Shown in pieces: positions 1 through 6,462 of a stretch of DNA of 26,732 bases (positions within the stretch are counted from its first letter, which is position 1; every line of letters starts with the position of its first letter). The DNA is from Candidatus Bathyarchaeota archaeon (lineage in GTDB: Archaea > Thermoproteota > Bathyarchaeia > 40CM-2-53-6): the NCBI GenBank assembly GCA_005888675.1, contig VBBA01000155.1, positions 1 to 26,732 of the forward strand. Direction: 5' to 3'. The notes under the pieces were generated by a model. The model was not told the DNA's origin, made no database searches, and worked only from the letters and a program-made list of their open reading frames with translations. Position numbers and translations under genes: made by a program.

Positions 1-685
1 AATTGGGCCGCGAGATCAGGTGGAACGTGCAAGAGCCGGAAGAGGCTACGACTGGGCATGATTCTATCTGGTCTCGATCCACCCTAATCTTACCACTAGC
101 GTAACTGAGTCCGAAATGTCTGAGTTGCAGGTGAGAACTCATGCGATCTCCTTCGATCTATCCGGTTGCTCATGCGAAACACACACTCAACCAACTCAGA
201 TTCGCGGCCGCGGTACAACCCATGAACTTCATGCGTGTTCCACATTCACGAGAGAAGGACGCTTCTCTGGATGTTACTATTCCGGGCTCTATACAACAGG
301 CCTCGGGATGGAAGTTGTTACACCTCCACCATCAAAGTACGCCGCAACATGATGGACCAGTAGAGTCTTGGGGTTTTCCAAACTTCTCCTTGGCGGCCTT
401 CAAGATCTCAGATGACCAAAAACGCCTCAAGATCCCGCCTGGTCTGCCAGACATCGTCTCCATCGTATTCTGCGTTTCTGGGTTGTACAGGAATGCTTTG
501 GAAACTCGTCCCGGAAATGTCTCGGTACAAGGTTTCGGCTCTGCCAATAAGCAGATCAGTATCTTGGACCAGTCCTGGTCAGCGGGCAGAATGAAACGCA
601 GAGTTAGCGCGCGTACAACCAAAAAAGTCCCATTTCGGCTAAAGAAACAAGCCACGATATATGATGAGTCGGCATCTGCTGGTAA
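1..685. other. Gene-poor stretch upstream of uS11
   Basis: I see no convincing gene here. A 196-codon open frame (141-731, +) ends 4 nt before uS11, but it has no ribosome binding site. Its translation is rich in Ser, His, Pro and Gln and poor in acidic residues, and resembles no family I know. An overlapping minus-strand frame (332-655) is no better. In many archaea rps13 and rps4 lie directly upstream of rps11; neither is present. I also see no tRNA or rRNA signature. The left edge could contain the last codons of a gene ending at 58-60 (+), but the visible part is too short to judge. Confidence 0.5.
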
Positions 686-698
686 GAGTTTAAATTCG
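686..698 (+). promoter_or_regulatory. Candidate TATA box and BRE for uS11
   Basis: A purine-rich AAGAG followed by TTTAAAT (689-695) matches an archaeal BRE/TATA arrangement. A start site about 26 nt downstream (near 719) would leave a leader of about 17 nt before the uS11 ATG. That leader holds a weak Shine-Dalgarno, AGGG at 725-728, 7 nt from the start. A second TATA-like stretch, GATATATGA, lies near 656-664. Both suggest uS11 has its own promoter here. Confidence 0.4.
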
Positions 699-735
699 TC
701 AAACCAGTCCTCCGTCCAGATTCCAGGGTAGCACG

Positions 736-1140
736 ATGGCAGAAGCTAAGACGCCAGAGGAACGCTGGGGAATTGCTCACATTTACTCCTCATTCAACAA
801 TACAATGGTCCATATCACCGACCTAACCGGTGCCGAAACGGTAAGCCGAAGCGCTGGCGGACAGCATGTCAAGGCCGATCGTCTACAAGGCACACCTTAC
901 GCTGCAATGCAAGCTGCGGCAGCAGCTGCCAAAATGGCTAAGGACAAGGGCATAACGTCGTTACACATCCGAGTCCGAGCTCCCGGCGGTCACGGCGCAC
1001 GGACTCCAGGTCCAGGAGCCCAAGCGGCAATCCGAATGCTCGCGCGACACGGCTTCCGTATTGGTAGGATCGAAGATGTGACACCGGTACCGCACGACGG
1101 CACTCGTCGTCCCGGCGGTCGCAGAGGCAGAAGAGTCTAG
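736..1140 (+). CDS. rps11: Small ribosomal subunit protein uS11 (S11)
   Basis: This 134-residue protein of the 30S platform helps shape the mRNA exit channel and contacts 16S rRNA near helix 45. The family core is plain to see: HIYSSFNNT (about residues 15-23), GGQHVKADR, the PYAAMQAAAAAA helix, HIRVRAPGGHG and TPGPGAQAAIR. The C-terminus is the usual archaeal/eukaryotic VTPVPHDGTRRPGGRRGRRV-type arginine-rich tail. Length is typical for archaea. It starts with ATG behind a weak Shine-Dalgarno. It stands without the usual S13 and S4 genes upstream, and glyA follows after 47 nt in the same direction. Identification is secure; the isolated context is mildly unusual. Confidence 0.97.
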   Translation: MAEAKTPEERWGIAHIYSSFNNTMVHITDLTGAETVSRSAGGQHVKADRLQGTPYAAMQAAAAAAKMAKDKGITSLHIRVRAPGGHGARTPGPGAQAAIRMLARHGFRIGRIEDVTPVPHDGTRRPGGRRGRRV

Positions 1141-1187
1141 ACTAATCCAACAAAACTCTTCAGCACTCTTCCTCGACGAAGAAACAA

Positions 1188-2390
1188 ATGCCCCCCTCGA
1201 CAATCACATTGCCAGCCATTGCAAGCCGGATACAAGAGACGGTCGCCTCCCATGACAGATGGCGCGGCGAAGAATGCCTCAACCTGATACCCTCAGAAAA
1301 CATCACGAGCCCTCGCGTCCGACGACTCCTCACCAGTGACATGGGTCATAGATATCGAGCAGACGACAATTTCTACCGCGGAACACGCTACATGGACGAA
1401 CTCGAAACCCTAGCCGAAGAATTAGCATGCAAAGTCTTCCATGCGGACTGGGCCAGTCTACGGCCGCTCTCCGGACATGTCGCAGATATGATCGCAGTCT
1501 CCACCCTCACAAAGCCCGGCGACTCGGTTTTGATGGTCGGTCCCAACGATGGCGGCTATGAAGGTCTCGGAGCTTCAGGAGGCTACACGGAATACGCCAA
1601 TGTGAAGAATCTCTTCTTCCCATACGACCCCGAAAAGATGAGGATCAAGATCCACGAGGCAAGCGACTTGATCAAAGAGACTAGGCCGAAACTAGTAGTT
1701 TATGGACAATCATACTTTTTGTTTCCACATCCAGTCAAGGAGCTCGATGAGGCATGCAGGACGGTTGGTGCCGGAATCGTCTACGATGGATCGCATGTTC
1801 TAGGCCTTATCGCGGGAGGCTCATTCCAGAAACCCTTCACCGACGGAGCACACCTACTACTGGGCTCGACGCATAAGAGCTTCTTTGGTCCACAGGGGGG
1901 TATGATCCTCGGGACCAGGGACGTCCAAGGAACCGTCAAGGACAAGCAGCGTCCCGGACTGATCGATAATGCGCACTGGAATCGCATAGCAGCCCTGGCT
2001 CAAGCATTGGAAGAGATGCATAGAGTCGGACCCGACTATGCCAAACAGGTCATCGCCAACTCGAAAGCTCTGGCAAGCGCGCTGGATGAGTACGGGGTCC
2101 CCGTCAAATGTCGGGACTATGGCTATACGGAGTCACATCAGGTAATGCTCGACATAACCGATCCGAGGGAGATCGAAGATTTCACCAAGCGCTTGGAAAG
2201 TGCGAACCTGATCGTTGATCGTGGCATACGACTTGGAACCAATGAGCTGACCCGCAGAGGATTCAAGGAAGACGACTTTGAACATGTTGCAGGCCTTCTG
2301 AGCGAGATCTACGAACGAGCAGACCTGGCAAAGGTCCGGAAGGAATCCATAAAGTTGCGGAAGGAATTCAACGAGATCCACTACACGTAG
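1188..2390 (+). CDS. glyA: Serine hydroxymethyltransferase
   Basis: PLP enzyme interconverting serine plus a tetrahydropterin with glycine plus the 5,10-methylene derivative, the main entry of one-carbon units. In this 400-residue protein the PLP-binding lysine is K230 in GSTHKSFFGPQGG. D200 and H203 (DGSHV) stack on and bind the cofactor. Y63 lies in the NFYRGTRYMDELE segment. R348 in GIRLGTNELTRRG should bind the substrate carboxylate. The sequence is shorter and more diverged than bacterial GlyA, as in archaeal SHMTs. The ATG lies 47 nt after uS11 with no clear Shine-Dalgarno. It converges on the metF/metE operon, so the window holds source and sink of methylene units side by side. The active site says nothing certain about whether the carrier is folate or methanopterin. 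Confidence 0.95.
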   Translation: MPPSTITLPAIASRIQETVASHDRWRGEECLNLIPSENITSPRVRRLLTSDMGHRYRADDNFYRGTRYMDELETLAEELACKVFHADWASLRPLSGHVADMIAVSTLTKPGDSVLMVGPNDGGYEGLGASGGYTEYANVKNLFFPYDPEKMRIKIHEASDLIKETRPKLVVYGQSYFLFPHPVKELDEACRTVGAGIVYDGSHVLGLIAGGSFQKPFTDGAHLLLGSTHKSFFGPQGGMILGTRDVQGTVKDKQRPGLIDNAHWNRIAALAQALEEMHRVGPDYAKQVIANSKALASALDEYGVPVKCRDYGYTESHQVMLDITDPREIEDFTKRLESANLIVDRGIRLGTNELTRRGFKEDDFEHVAGLLSEIYERADLAKVRKESIKLRKEFNEIHYT

Positions 2391-2391
2391 A

Positions 2392-2410
2392 TCCCCTACA
2401 AACTAGGGGA
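2392..2410. terminator. Hairpin between convergent glyA and metF-like gene
   Basis: TCCCCTA (2392-2398) and TAGGGGA (2404-2410) form a perfect 7-bp stem with loop CAAAC. It sits in the 24-nt gap between the stop codons of two convergent genes and could end transcription both ways. Neither side carries a strong T tract, so a role as a 3'-end barrier is inference. Confidence 0.5.
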
Positions 2411-2414
2411 GAGA

Positions 2415-3317
2415 CTATCTCACCAGTTGGTCCGGAGCCATCAGCTCCCCGTTCAACCCTGGTGCCTGAAACGGGATCCCTATTAGGTCAAGTAGTCGGG
2501 TATACACTGGGATAGGGCTCTGCTTACGGTACAAGTAGGAGAAGTGGACCCCATCAAACTCACTCTTCAAAGCCCGATACGCATCAGCCGCAACCTCCAC
2601 CCCGGCCCCTGGATCCCGGCGAAGCCGTCTCTGCACACCAATAGGAACCGGAATGCCCAGCTTTTGACTAACAAACGATAGATTCTCAAGACTGTGGATC
2701 ACCGAAATCTGCACAGATATTGGAACACTTAGCCCAGCATCTCGTAAAGCATCCCTATACTCCAACACGCCATCTGCCTCAAACACAGCATTCGTCAAAA
2801 CAATCCTCGCTCCCGCCTCTTGTCTAATTATGGTCCTAGCAATCTCCCGCTCCTGATCACGATGATACTGATTCGTAATAGCCCAAACAGAAAACCGTCC
2901 ATTACTAGTGCGATCCACCCAATCAATAAGATGATGCGAAGCCCTCATCTCGTAGCGGTCAAAAGCGGAGCCAGAGGGATCACCGTATACAACGAGAAGA
3001 TTGTCAATACCAACAGACAACAGATCAGACAAACGCGAAAAAACATCAGCCACCGTCGAATCCCGACAAGTAATCGTCGGCACAGCATCAAGCCCCGTCC
3101 CACGCAACAATGTCGCCGCAGCAATACTGCGCTGCTGAGGACTAACATGATGACCAGACGGAAAGACAGGATCAGCAGTACCATTCCTCAAAGCCGGTAC
3201 AGTTACCGCATCAACACGCCCACGCAAAATCCCAAGATCCGCAGGACTAACACGATCCGGAATCAACTCCACAGTAACAACCCGCTTCCGCCCAACTAGC
3301 TCGTGAAGCCTTGCCAG
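2415..3317 (-). CDS. Methylenetetrahydrofolate reductase-like protein (MetF family)
   Basis: TIM-barrel protein of the MetF family, likely reducing 5,10-methylene- to 5-methyl-tetrahydropterin to supply the methyl group for the methionine synthase genes just upstream. Family signs are VVTVELIPDR near the N-terminus (position of the MetF E-x-x-P motif), VPTITCRDST (MetF-like 'TCRD' strand), LLVVYGDP (counterpart of the 'GD' flavin-site strand) and a late PIPVYTRLLDL/GIPFQAP region. The identification rests on these short matches plus the operon. The first ATG/GTG/TTG in frame is GTG 3272, but that start would cut into the conserved first strand. A CTG at 3315-3317 lies one base after the metE stop and 10 nt behind AAGGAG (3328-3333), and restores MARLHELVGRKRVVTVELIP; I use it here. 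The conservative alternative is 2415-3272 (285 aa). Confidence 0.75.
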   Translation of the reverse strand: MARLHELVGRKRVVTVELIPDRVSPADLGILRGRVDAVTVPALRNGTADPVFPSGHHVSPQQRSIAAATLLRGTGLDAVPTITCRDSTVADVFSRLSDLLSVGIDNLLVVYGDPSGSAFDRYEMRASHHLIDWVDRTSNGRFSVWAITNQYHRDQEREIARTIIRQEAGARIVLTNAVFEADGVLEYRDALRDAGLSVPISVQISVIHSLENLSFVSQKLGIPVPIGVQRRLRRDPGAGVEVAADAYRALKSEFDGVHFSYLYRKQSPIPVYTRLLDLIGIPFQAPGLNGELMAPDQLVR

Positions 3318-3318
3318 C

Positions 3319-4524
3319 CTAAGCCCACTCCTTCCGTGCCAGCTCGGTACCCTTCGACAAATTCGTCAACTTAGCCAGCGCCACATCCCATGTCCTAGTT
3401 CTCAATCCACAATCCGGGTTAACCCAGATCTTGGCTGGATCTCCTACGATTTTGCTGGCATAGAGTACTCTGTCCCGAACAAGCTCAGGTGACTCTATGA
3501 TATCCCGACCAGAGACAAGGCCGGATTGCTTCGGCGCCACTCCAGTGTAATCATGGACATGAATCGCTCCAATACCAAACTCTCCATCGTACCCATTATC
3601 AACAAAATACCGAAGCGCCTGGTAGCCCTCACGAGCCCCGCCATCAATACCGAGCTCCGGAGAATCCCGATTCGCAAATTCTAACGTAAGCTGGCTACAC
3701 TTCTCAAGCTCTGGAGTGTACTCCGCGAGCAATCGGTAGCCAACCTCGTTCGGATAACAAGTGTGATCGCTGAATTTACAATTGAAACCCCTGACAGTCT
3801 CATTCCACGCCTCAACAAACATCTCCAACTCCGCTCTCTCAGGATGAGTAGTCAACGCAGGCTCATCGATCTGTATCCAAGACGCACCAGCCTCCACCAA
3901 GTCCCGAATCTCAGGACGAATCACCTTCTCAACAAGATCAAGAAGAAAATCTCGTCTAGCACTCATCTTCCTCTCCTTGAGACTCGAACCCTCGTTCCCT
4001 TTCGCTTGGTAATACTCGTTGTAACTCCAATCCACCAACGTGTACGGTCCCGTAATCGGAACCTTCACGGCCCTGTGGGCAAGCTTCTGAACATCCCGAA
4101 ACTCCTGCACATAGATCGGCTGACTACGATCAACCGCTCCTTCGGCCACAGCTTTCCGGAAGTACTTGTAATCAAAACTGTTCACATGCCCAAGAAACCT
4201 CATTCCCCCAACATTCTTGATAACATGCTCATACATTTCCACCCGTTGCTGCTCCCCACCCACACCATCATTATCAAGCCCGGCCTTCTCAAACAATCTA
4301 AGACCATACAAGGTCGAAAGCTGAAGCAGCTTACGTTGTCGATCTGGACCATTCTTGAGAACCTCCTTCGCCAGATCATGATAATTAACAATACCCAATC
4401 TCGAGGCCCACTCCTCCGCCTCATTCAAATCACTGGTCGTCAAGGGCTGACGCAGCCCCTTAGTCCGCCATCGAGGCTTCGCAAGACTGCCGACTTCGTG
4501 AAGTGGAAAGAGATGATCGCCCAT
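3319..4524 (-). CDS. metE: Cobalamin-independent methionine synthase, catalytic (C-terminal MetE) domain protein
   Basis: Zinc enzyme that transfers a methyl group to homocysteine to make methionine. The 401 residues match the catalytic half of bacterial MetE. The zinc ligands are all visible: H254 and C256 (SDHTCYPNE), E282 (TLEFANR) and C372 (NPDCGLRTR). The substrate-contacting IDEPAL segment is at 219-224, and GPYT is at 159-162. Bacterial MetE is one ~750-residue chain; here the N-domain is the separate gene directly upstream, with 1 nt between the genes. Archaeal stand-alone core MetE proteins can use donors other than methyl-folate. The adjacent MetF-like gene argues for a methyl-tetrahydropterin donor in this case, but that is inference. 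The start is the ATG at 4522-4524. Confidence 0.9.
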   Translation of the reverse strand: MGDHLFPLHEVGSLAKPRWRTKGLRQPLTTSDLNEAEEWASRLGIVNYHDLAKEVLKNGPDRQRKLLQLSTLYGLRLFEKAGLDNDGVGGEQQRVEMYEHVIKNVGGMRFLGHVNSFDYKYFRKAVAEGAVDRSQPIYVQEFRDVQKLAHRAVKVPITGPYTLVDWSYNEYYQAKGNEGSSLKERKMSARRDFLLDLVEKVIRPEIRDLVEAGASWIQIDEPALTTHPERAELEMFVEAWNETVRGFNCKFSDHTCYPNEVGYRLLAEYTPELEKCSQLTLEFANRDSPELGIDGGAREGYQALRYFVDNGYDGEFGIGAIHVHDYTGVAPKQSGLVSGRDIIESPELVRDRVLYASKIVGDPAKIWVNPDCGLRTRTWDVALAKLTNLSKGTELARKEWA

Positions 4525-4525
4525 C

Positions 4526-5515
4526 TCAGCTCAAGCCTCCCTGAAGTAATCTAGCGGCCTCGCCCAATGAGGAAAGTTTGCTATCGGCTATCCCCCGAGG
4601 GACGAACTTTAGATCAGTGTTCGGCGCCAAAATTATACTGGGGCAGCTGAGCTTTCCTTGAACCTTGGAAGCAGTATCCACGAGCCACTTCGGTTGCTCA
4701 ACCAAAGACTCCTCAGAATCGACAATTCCCAGGAGGAGTCCAACCTCCCTCGCCTCTTGAGGAAGCGTCTCCCAATTTGTCTCGTAAAGATCGACACCAA
4801 CTGCCTTGACGGGTAAACTCTGAAGACTGGAAAAAATCGGACCAGCATCCCCGAAGAAAGTGTTGACAACGAACTCAGCTCGAACTCCTTCTACAACCGA
4901 CCGCAATGCATCAATTCCTTGTTCCAACTCATCTGTGCTGGGCCGTGTCTCGCGGTACGGCCAAGAGACGAGGCTAGGCTCGGACAACTGAAACAGTTTC
5001 ACACCGACACTATTCAACTTCAATACAATTTCTCGCAGGACACTCGCAAATTCCCGTAGAAGTTCCGATTGAGTCGAGTAATGCTTGTTCTCCGAAAGCT
5101 CGGTCAAAGTGTAAGGTCCCGGGAGAGTAACCTTCCACTTTCGATCCTTCGAAAGAAGATTTGACTTGACGAAAGTACCAGAATCGAACTTGGCGAGCGC
5201 TACCGTACCATTAACAATAGGTTTCTTGTAGAACGTGTTAGTGTCGAACCATCTCGAGTATCTCGTGCTCTCGGCCAAACCTGAAATGCTGTCGACCACA
5301 GGTCGAAGTTGATCCTTCCATCCTAGGGCACCGTCCGTTTGATATTCACACCCAAGTTTCTCCTGCAACTTCACTAGATCGGTTGTCTCGCTTTCCAATT
5401 GATCCTCAACCTTCTCCCAAGGCACACGATTGCGATCATATTCCCTAGTCAACTCGATCAGGGCTTCAGACCTCGCGTGTAACCCTGAGAGCTGTGCCTG
5501 AACTGTCGAGGACAT
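4526..5515 (-). CDS. MetE N-terminal-domain-like protein, zinc site absent
   Basis: This protein (329 aa from the chosen start) has the MetE barrel layout, including FYKKPIVNG, LPGPYTLTEL and LFQLSEPSL, but not the zinc site. The segment that should carry H-x-C reads VVNTFFGD, and the segment that should carry NPDCGL reads APNTDLKFVPR. This matches the non-catalytic N-terminal half of MetE, which arose by duplication and lost zinc. Encoded 1 nt before the catalytic gene, it probably forms a heteromer that helps bind the methyl donor. Start choice: an ATG at 5534-5536 would add 7 residues. The ATG at 5513-5515 has AGGA (5522-5525) 6 nt upstream and lies just beyond the start site predicted from the TATA box, so I prefer it. 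Confidence 0.85.
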   Translation of the reverse strand: MSSTVQAQLSGLHARSEALIELTREYDRNRVPWEKVEDQLESETTDLVKLQEKLGCEYQTDGALGWKDQLRPVVDSISGLAESTRYSRWFDTNTFYKKPIVNGTVALAKFDSGTFVKSNLLSKDRKWKVTLPGPYTLTELSENKHYSTQSELLREFASVLREIVLKLNSVGVKLFQLSEPSLVSWPYRETRPSTDELEQGIDALRSVVEGVRAEFVVNTFFGDAGPIFSSLQSLPVKAVGVDLYETNWETLPQEAREVGLLLGIVDSEESLVEQPKWLVDTASKVQGKLSCPSIILAPNTDLKFVPRGIADSKLSSLGEAARLLQGGLS

Positions 5516-5545
5516 TCTCTTTCCTGATCCGATCATTTGCGAGCG

Positions 5546-5619
5546 CTATTCCGATTATATAAGACGTGCTGTACTCCTATTCCGAAGAGAATACTGAGTT
5601 ATCTATTCCGTCAGGAATA
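5546..5619. promoter_or_regulatory. Three-copy CTATTCCG operator array between met operon and XRE-CBS regulator
   Basis: CTATTCCG occurs exactly at 5546-5553, 5577-5584 and 5603-5610, all in the same orientation. The third copy is half of a perfect palindrome, TATTCC-GTCA-GGAATA (5604-5619). The second is half of TATTC-N6-GAATA (5578-5593). The first is only a half-site next to the TATA box. Spacings are 31 and 26 bp between repeats. For the regulator gene, a TATA-like GTTATCTA lies near 5598-5605, so the third site would sit between TATA and start. The layout fits one dimeric HTH protein controlling both promoters, and the obvious candidate is the neighbouring regulator. Confidence 0.65.
5554..5562 (-). 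promoter_or_regulatory. TATA box of the met operon
   Basis: ATTATATAA is the strongest TATA-like sequence in this divergent region. Read on the minus strand (TTATATAAT) its centre lies about 26 nt before position 5531, giving a leader of roughly 16 nt to the ATG at 5515. It touches the first CTATTCCG box (5546-5553), so a protein bound there should compete with TBP/TFB or with polymerase. Confidence 0.55.
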
Positions 5620-5625
5620 TTAGCA

Positions 5626-5640
5626 GGTTCACGTTGAACC
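5626..5640. promoter_or_regulatory. Palindrome at the 5' end of the regulator gene
   Basis: GGTTCA-CGT-TGAACC is a perfect 6-3-6 inverted repeat unrelated in sequence to the CTATTCCG boxes. It covers the alternative TTG start (5634) and ends 8 nt before the preferred ATG (5649). It could be a second operator or a 5' hairpin that limits translation. Confidence 0.4.
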
Positions 5641-5648
5641 ATGAGACC

Positions 5649-6224
5649 ATGCTACCTTTACTAGACGAAATCTCACGCCGTCGAAAAGAGGCAGGGTTGA
5701 CTCAATCGAAGCTGGCTGGCATTGCGGGAGTCAGTCAATCCATAATCGCCAAAATCGAATCCGGCTCAGTAGACCCCTCGTACTCGATAGTGCGCAAATT
5801 GTTCTCAGCTTTAGACTCTTTGAAAACAGGAAGTGCCAGCGGAGAAGACCGCGTCCGACGTGCTGGAGAATTGATGAGTCGGGGAGTAGTTTGGGTCGGA
5901 AAGAACCAATTGGTAAGGGACGCAGTCACCGTCATGAGAAGACGGGGCTACTCACAACTCCCCGTTCTTGAAGCGGGACGCAGTATCGGGAGCGTAGGAG
6001 AGAAGACAGTGTTGGACAAGGCGTCCGAGGGCGAGAACCTTCAGGAGTTATTCAGACGAAAGGTCGGAGACGTAATGGAGCCGCCATTGCCGGTCGTGAA
6101 CGAGGACACCTCAGTGGATGCATTGTATGGATTGTTACAGGAGAACTACGCGGTGCTAGTCTCTCGCGGCGACGAGATCGTGGGAATCTTGGCAAAGTCG
6201 GACTTGTTGAAAACGAGAAGATAG
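5649..6224 (+). CDS. XRE-family HTH regulator with paired CBS domains
   Basis: Predicted DNA-binding regulator of an archaeal type. Residues about 3-55 form a Cro/C1-like helix-turn-helix (RRRKEAGLTQSKLAGIAGVS, then QSIIAKIESGSVDPSY). The rest holds a CBS pair: the first around LMSRGVVWVG...RRRGYSQLPVLE, the second around VGDVMEPPLPVV...DEIVGILAKSDLL. CBS pairs bind adenosyl ligands such as AMP, ATP or S-adenosylmethionine. Divergent placement from the methionine operon, with shared operator-like repeats, makes SAM or another adenosyl compound an attractive effector (inference). ATG 5649 is preferred over TTG 5634 because the HTH begins right after it and the TTG lies inside a palindrome. Full length is 191 aa from the ATG or 196 from the TTG. 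Confidence 0.88.
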   Translation: MLPLLDEISRRRKEAGLTQSKLAGIAGVSQSIIAKIESGSVDPSYSIVRKLFSALDSLKTGSASGEDRVRRAGELMSRGVVWVGKNQLVRDAVTVMRRRGYSQLPVLEAGRSIGSVGEKTVLDKASEGENLQELFRRKVGDVMEPPLPVVNEDTSVDALYGLLQENYAVLVSRGDEIVGILAKSDLLKTRR

Positions 6225-6357
6225 CGCCCAATGTATGACGTAAAACGTGGCGTCGTAAGAGCGTGCCCCTCACTCATCGCGATAGGTTCCCAAAACAGTC
6301 ATGCCGCTTCTTGACACAGCATCTTAGCCAAGATGGAAGCATCCTGCGGTCCAAAGC

Positions 6358-6385
6358 TTCCGGTTTGTACCCTAGTTCGGTTACA
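6358..6385 (+). promoter_or_regulatory. Shared 5' element, copy 1 (upstream of 809-aa gene)
   Basis: The intergenic region 6225-6462 contains TTCCG-N4-GTACCC-N6-GGTTACA at 6358-6385, followed by two ATTCCT boxes (6404-6409, 6415-6420). The same arrangement precedes the next KaiC-like gene at 8988-9014. The core is a rough inverted repeat (GTACC/GGTTAC). It lies 78 nt before the ATG. Its role is unknown; a shared operator or activator site is possible. Otherwise this 238-nt gap shows only AGGAAAG (6453-6459) as a Shine-Dalgarno. Confidence 0.4.
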
Positions 6386-6462
6386 CGGCCCTTTAGTCTG
6401 ATGATTCCTCTGCCATTCCTGTCAGCCCAGTCTCCGGACACGGTTGACGGTCAGGAAAGACT

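Noticed and set aside
141..731. 196-codon open frame just before uS11
   Set aside because: No ribosome binding site, no recognisable domain, composition unlike the other proteins here, and an equally open frame on the other strand. Kept only as part of a finding.
2820..3299. Plus-strand frame opposite the MetF-like gene
   Set aside because: Ser/Arg/Asn-rich shadow of a conserved minus-strand gene.
3763..4554. Long plus-strand frame (263 codons) opposite metE
   Set aside because: Shadow of the catalytic metE gene, which has all zinc ligands. The plus frame has no domain and a basic, Leu/Arg/Thr-rich composition.
5626..5640. T-arm-like GGTTCACGTTGAACC
   Set aside because: It is a perfect palindrome with a 3-nt centre and no tRNA body around it.
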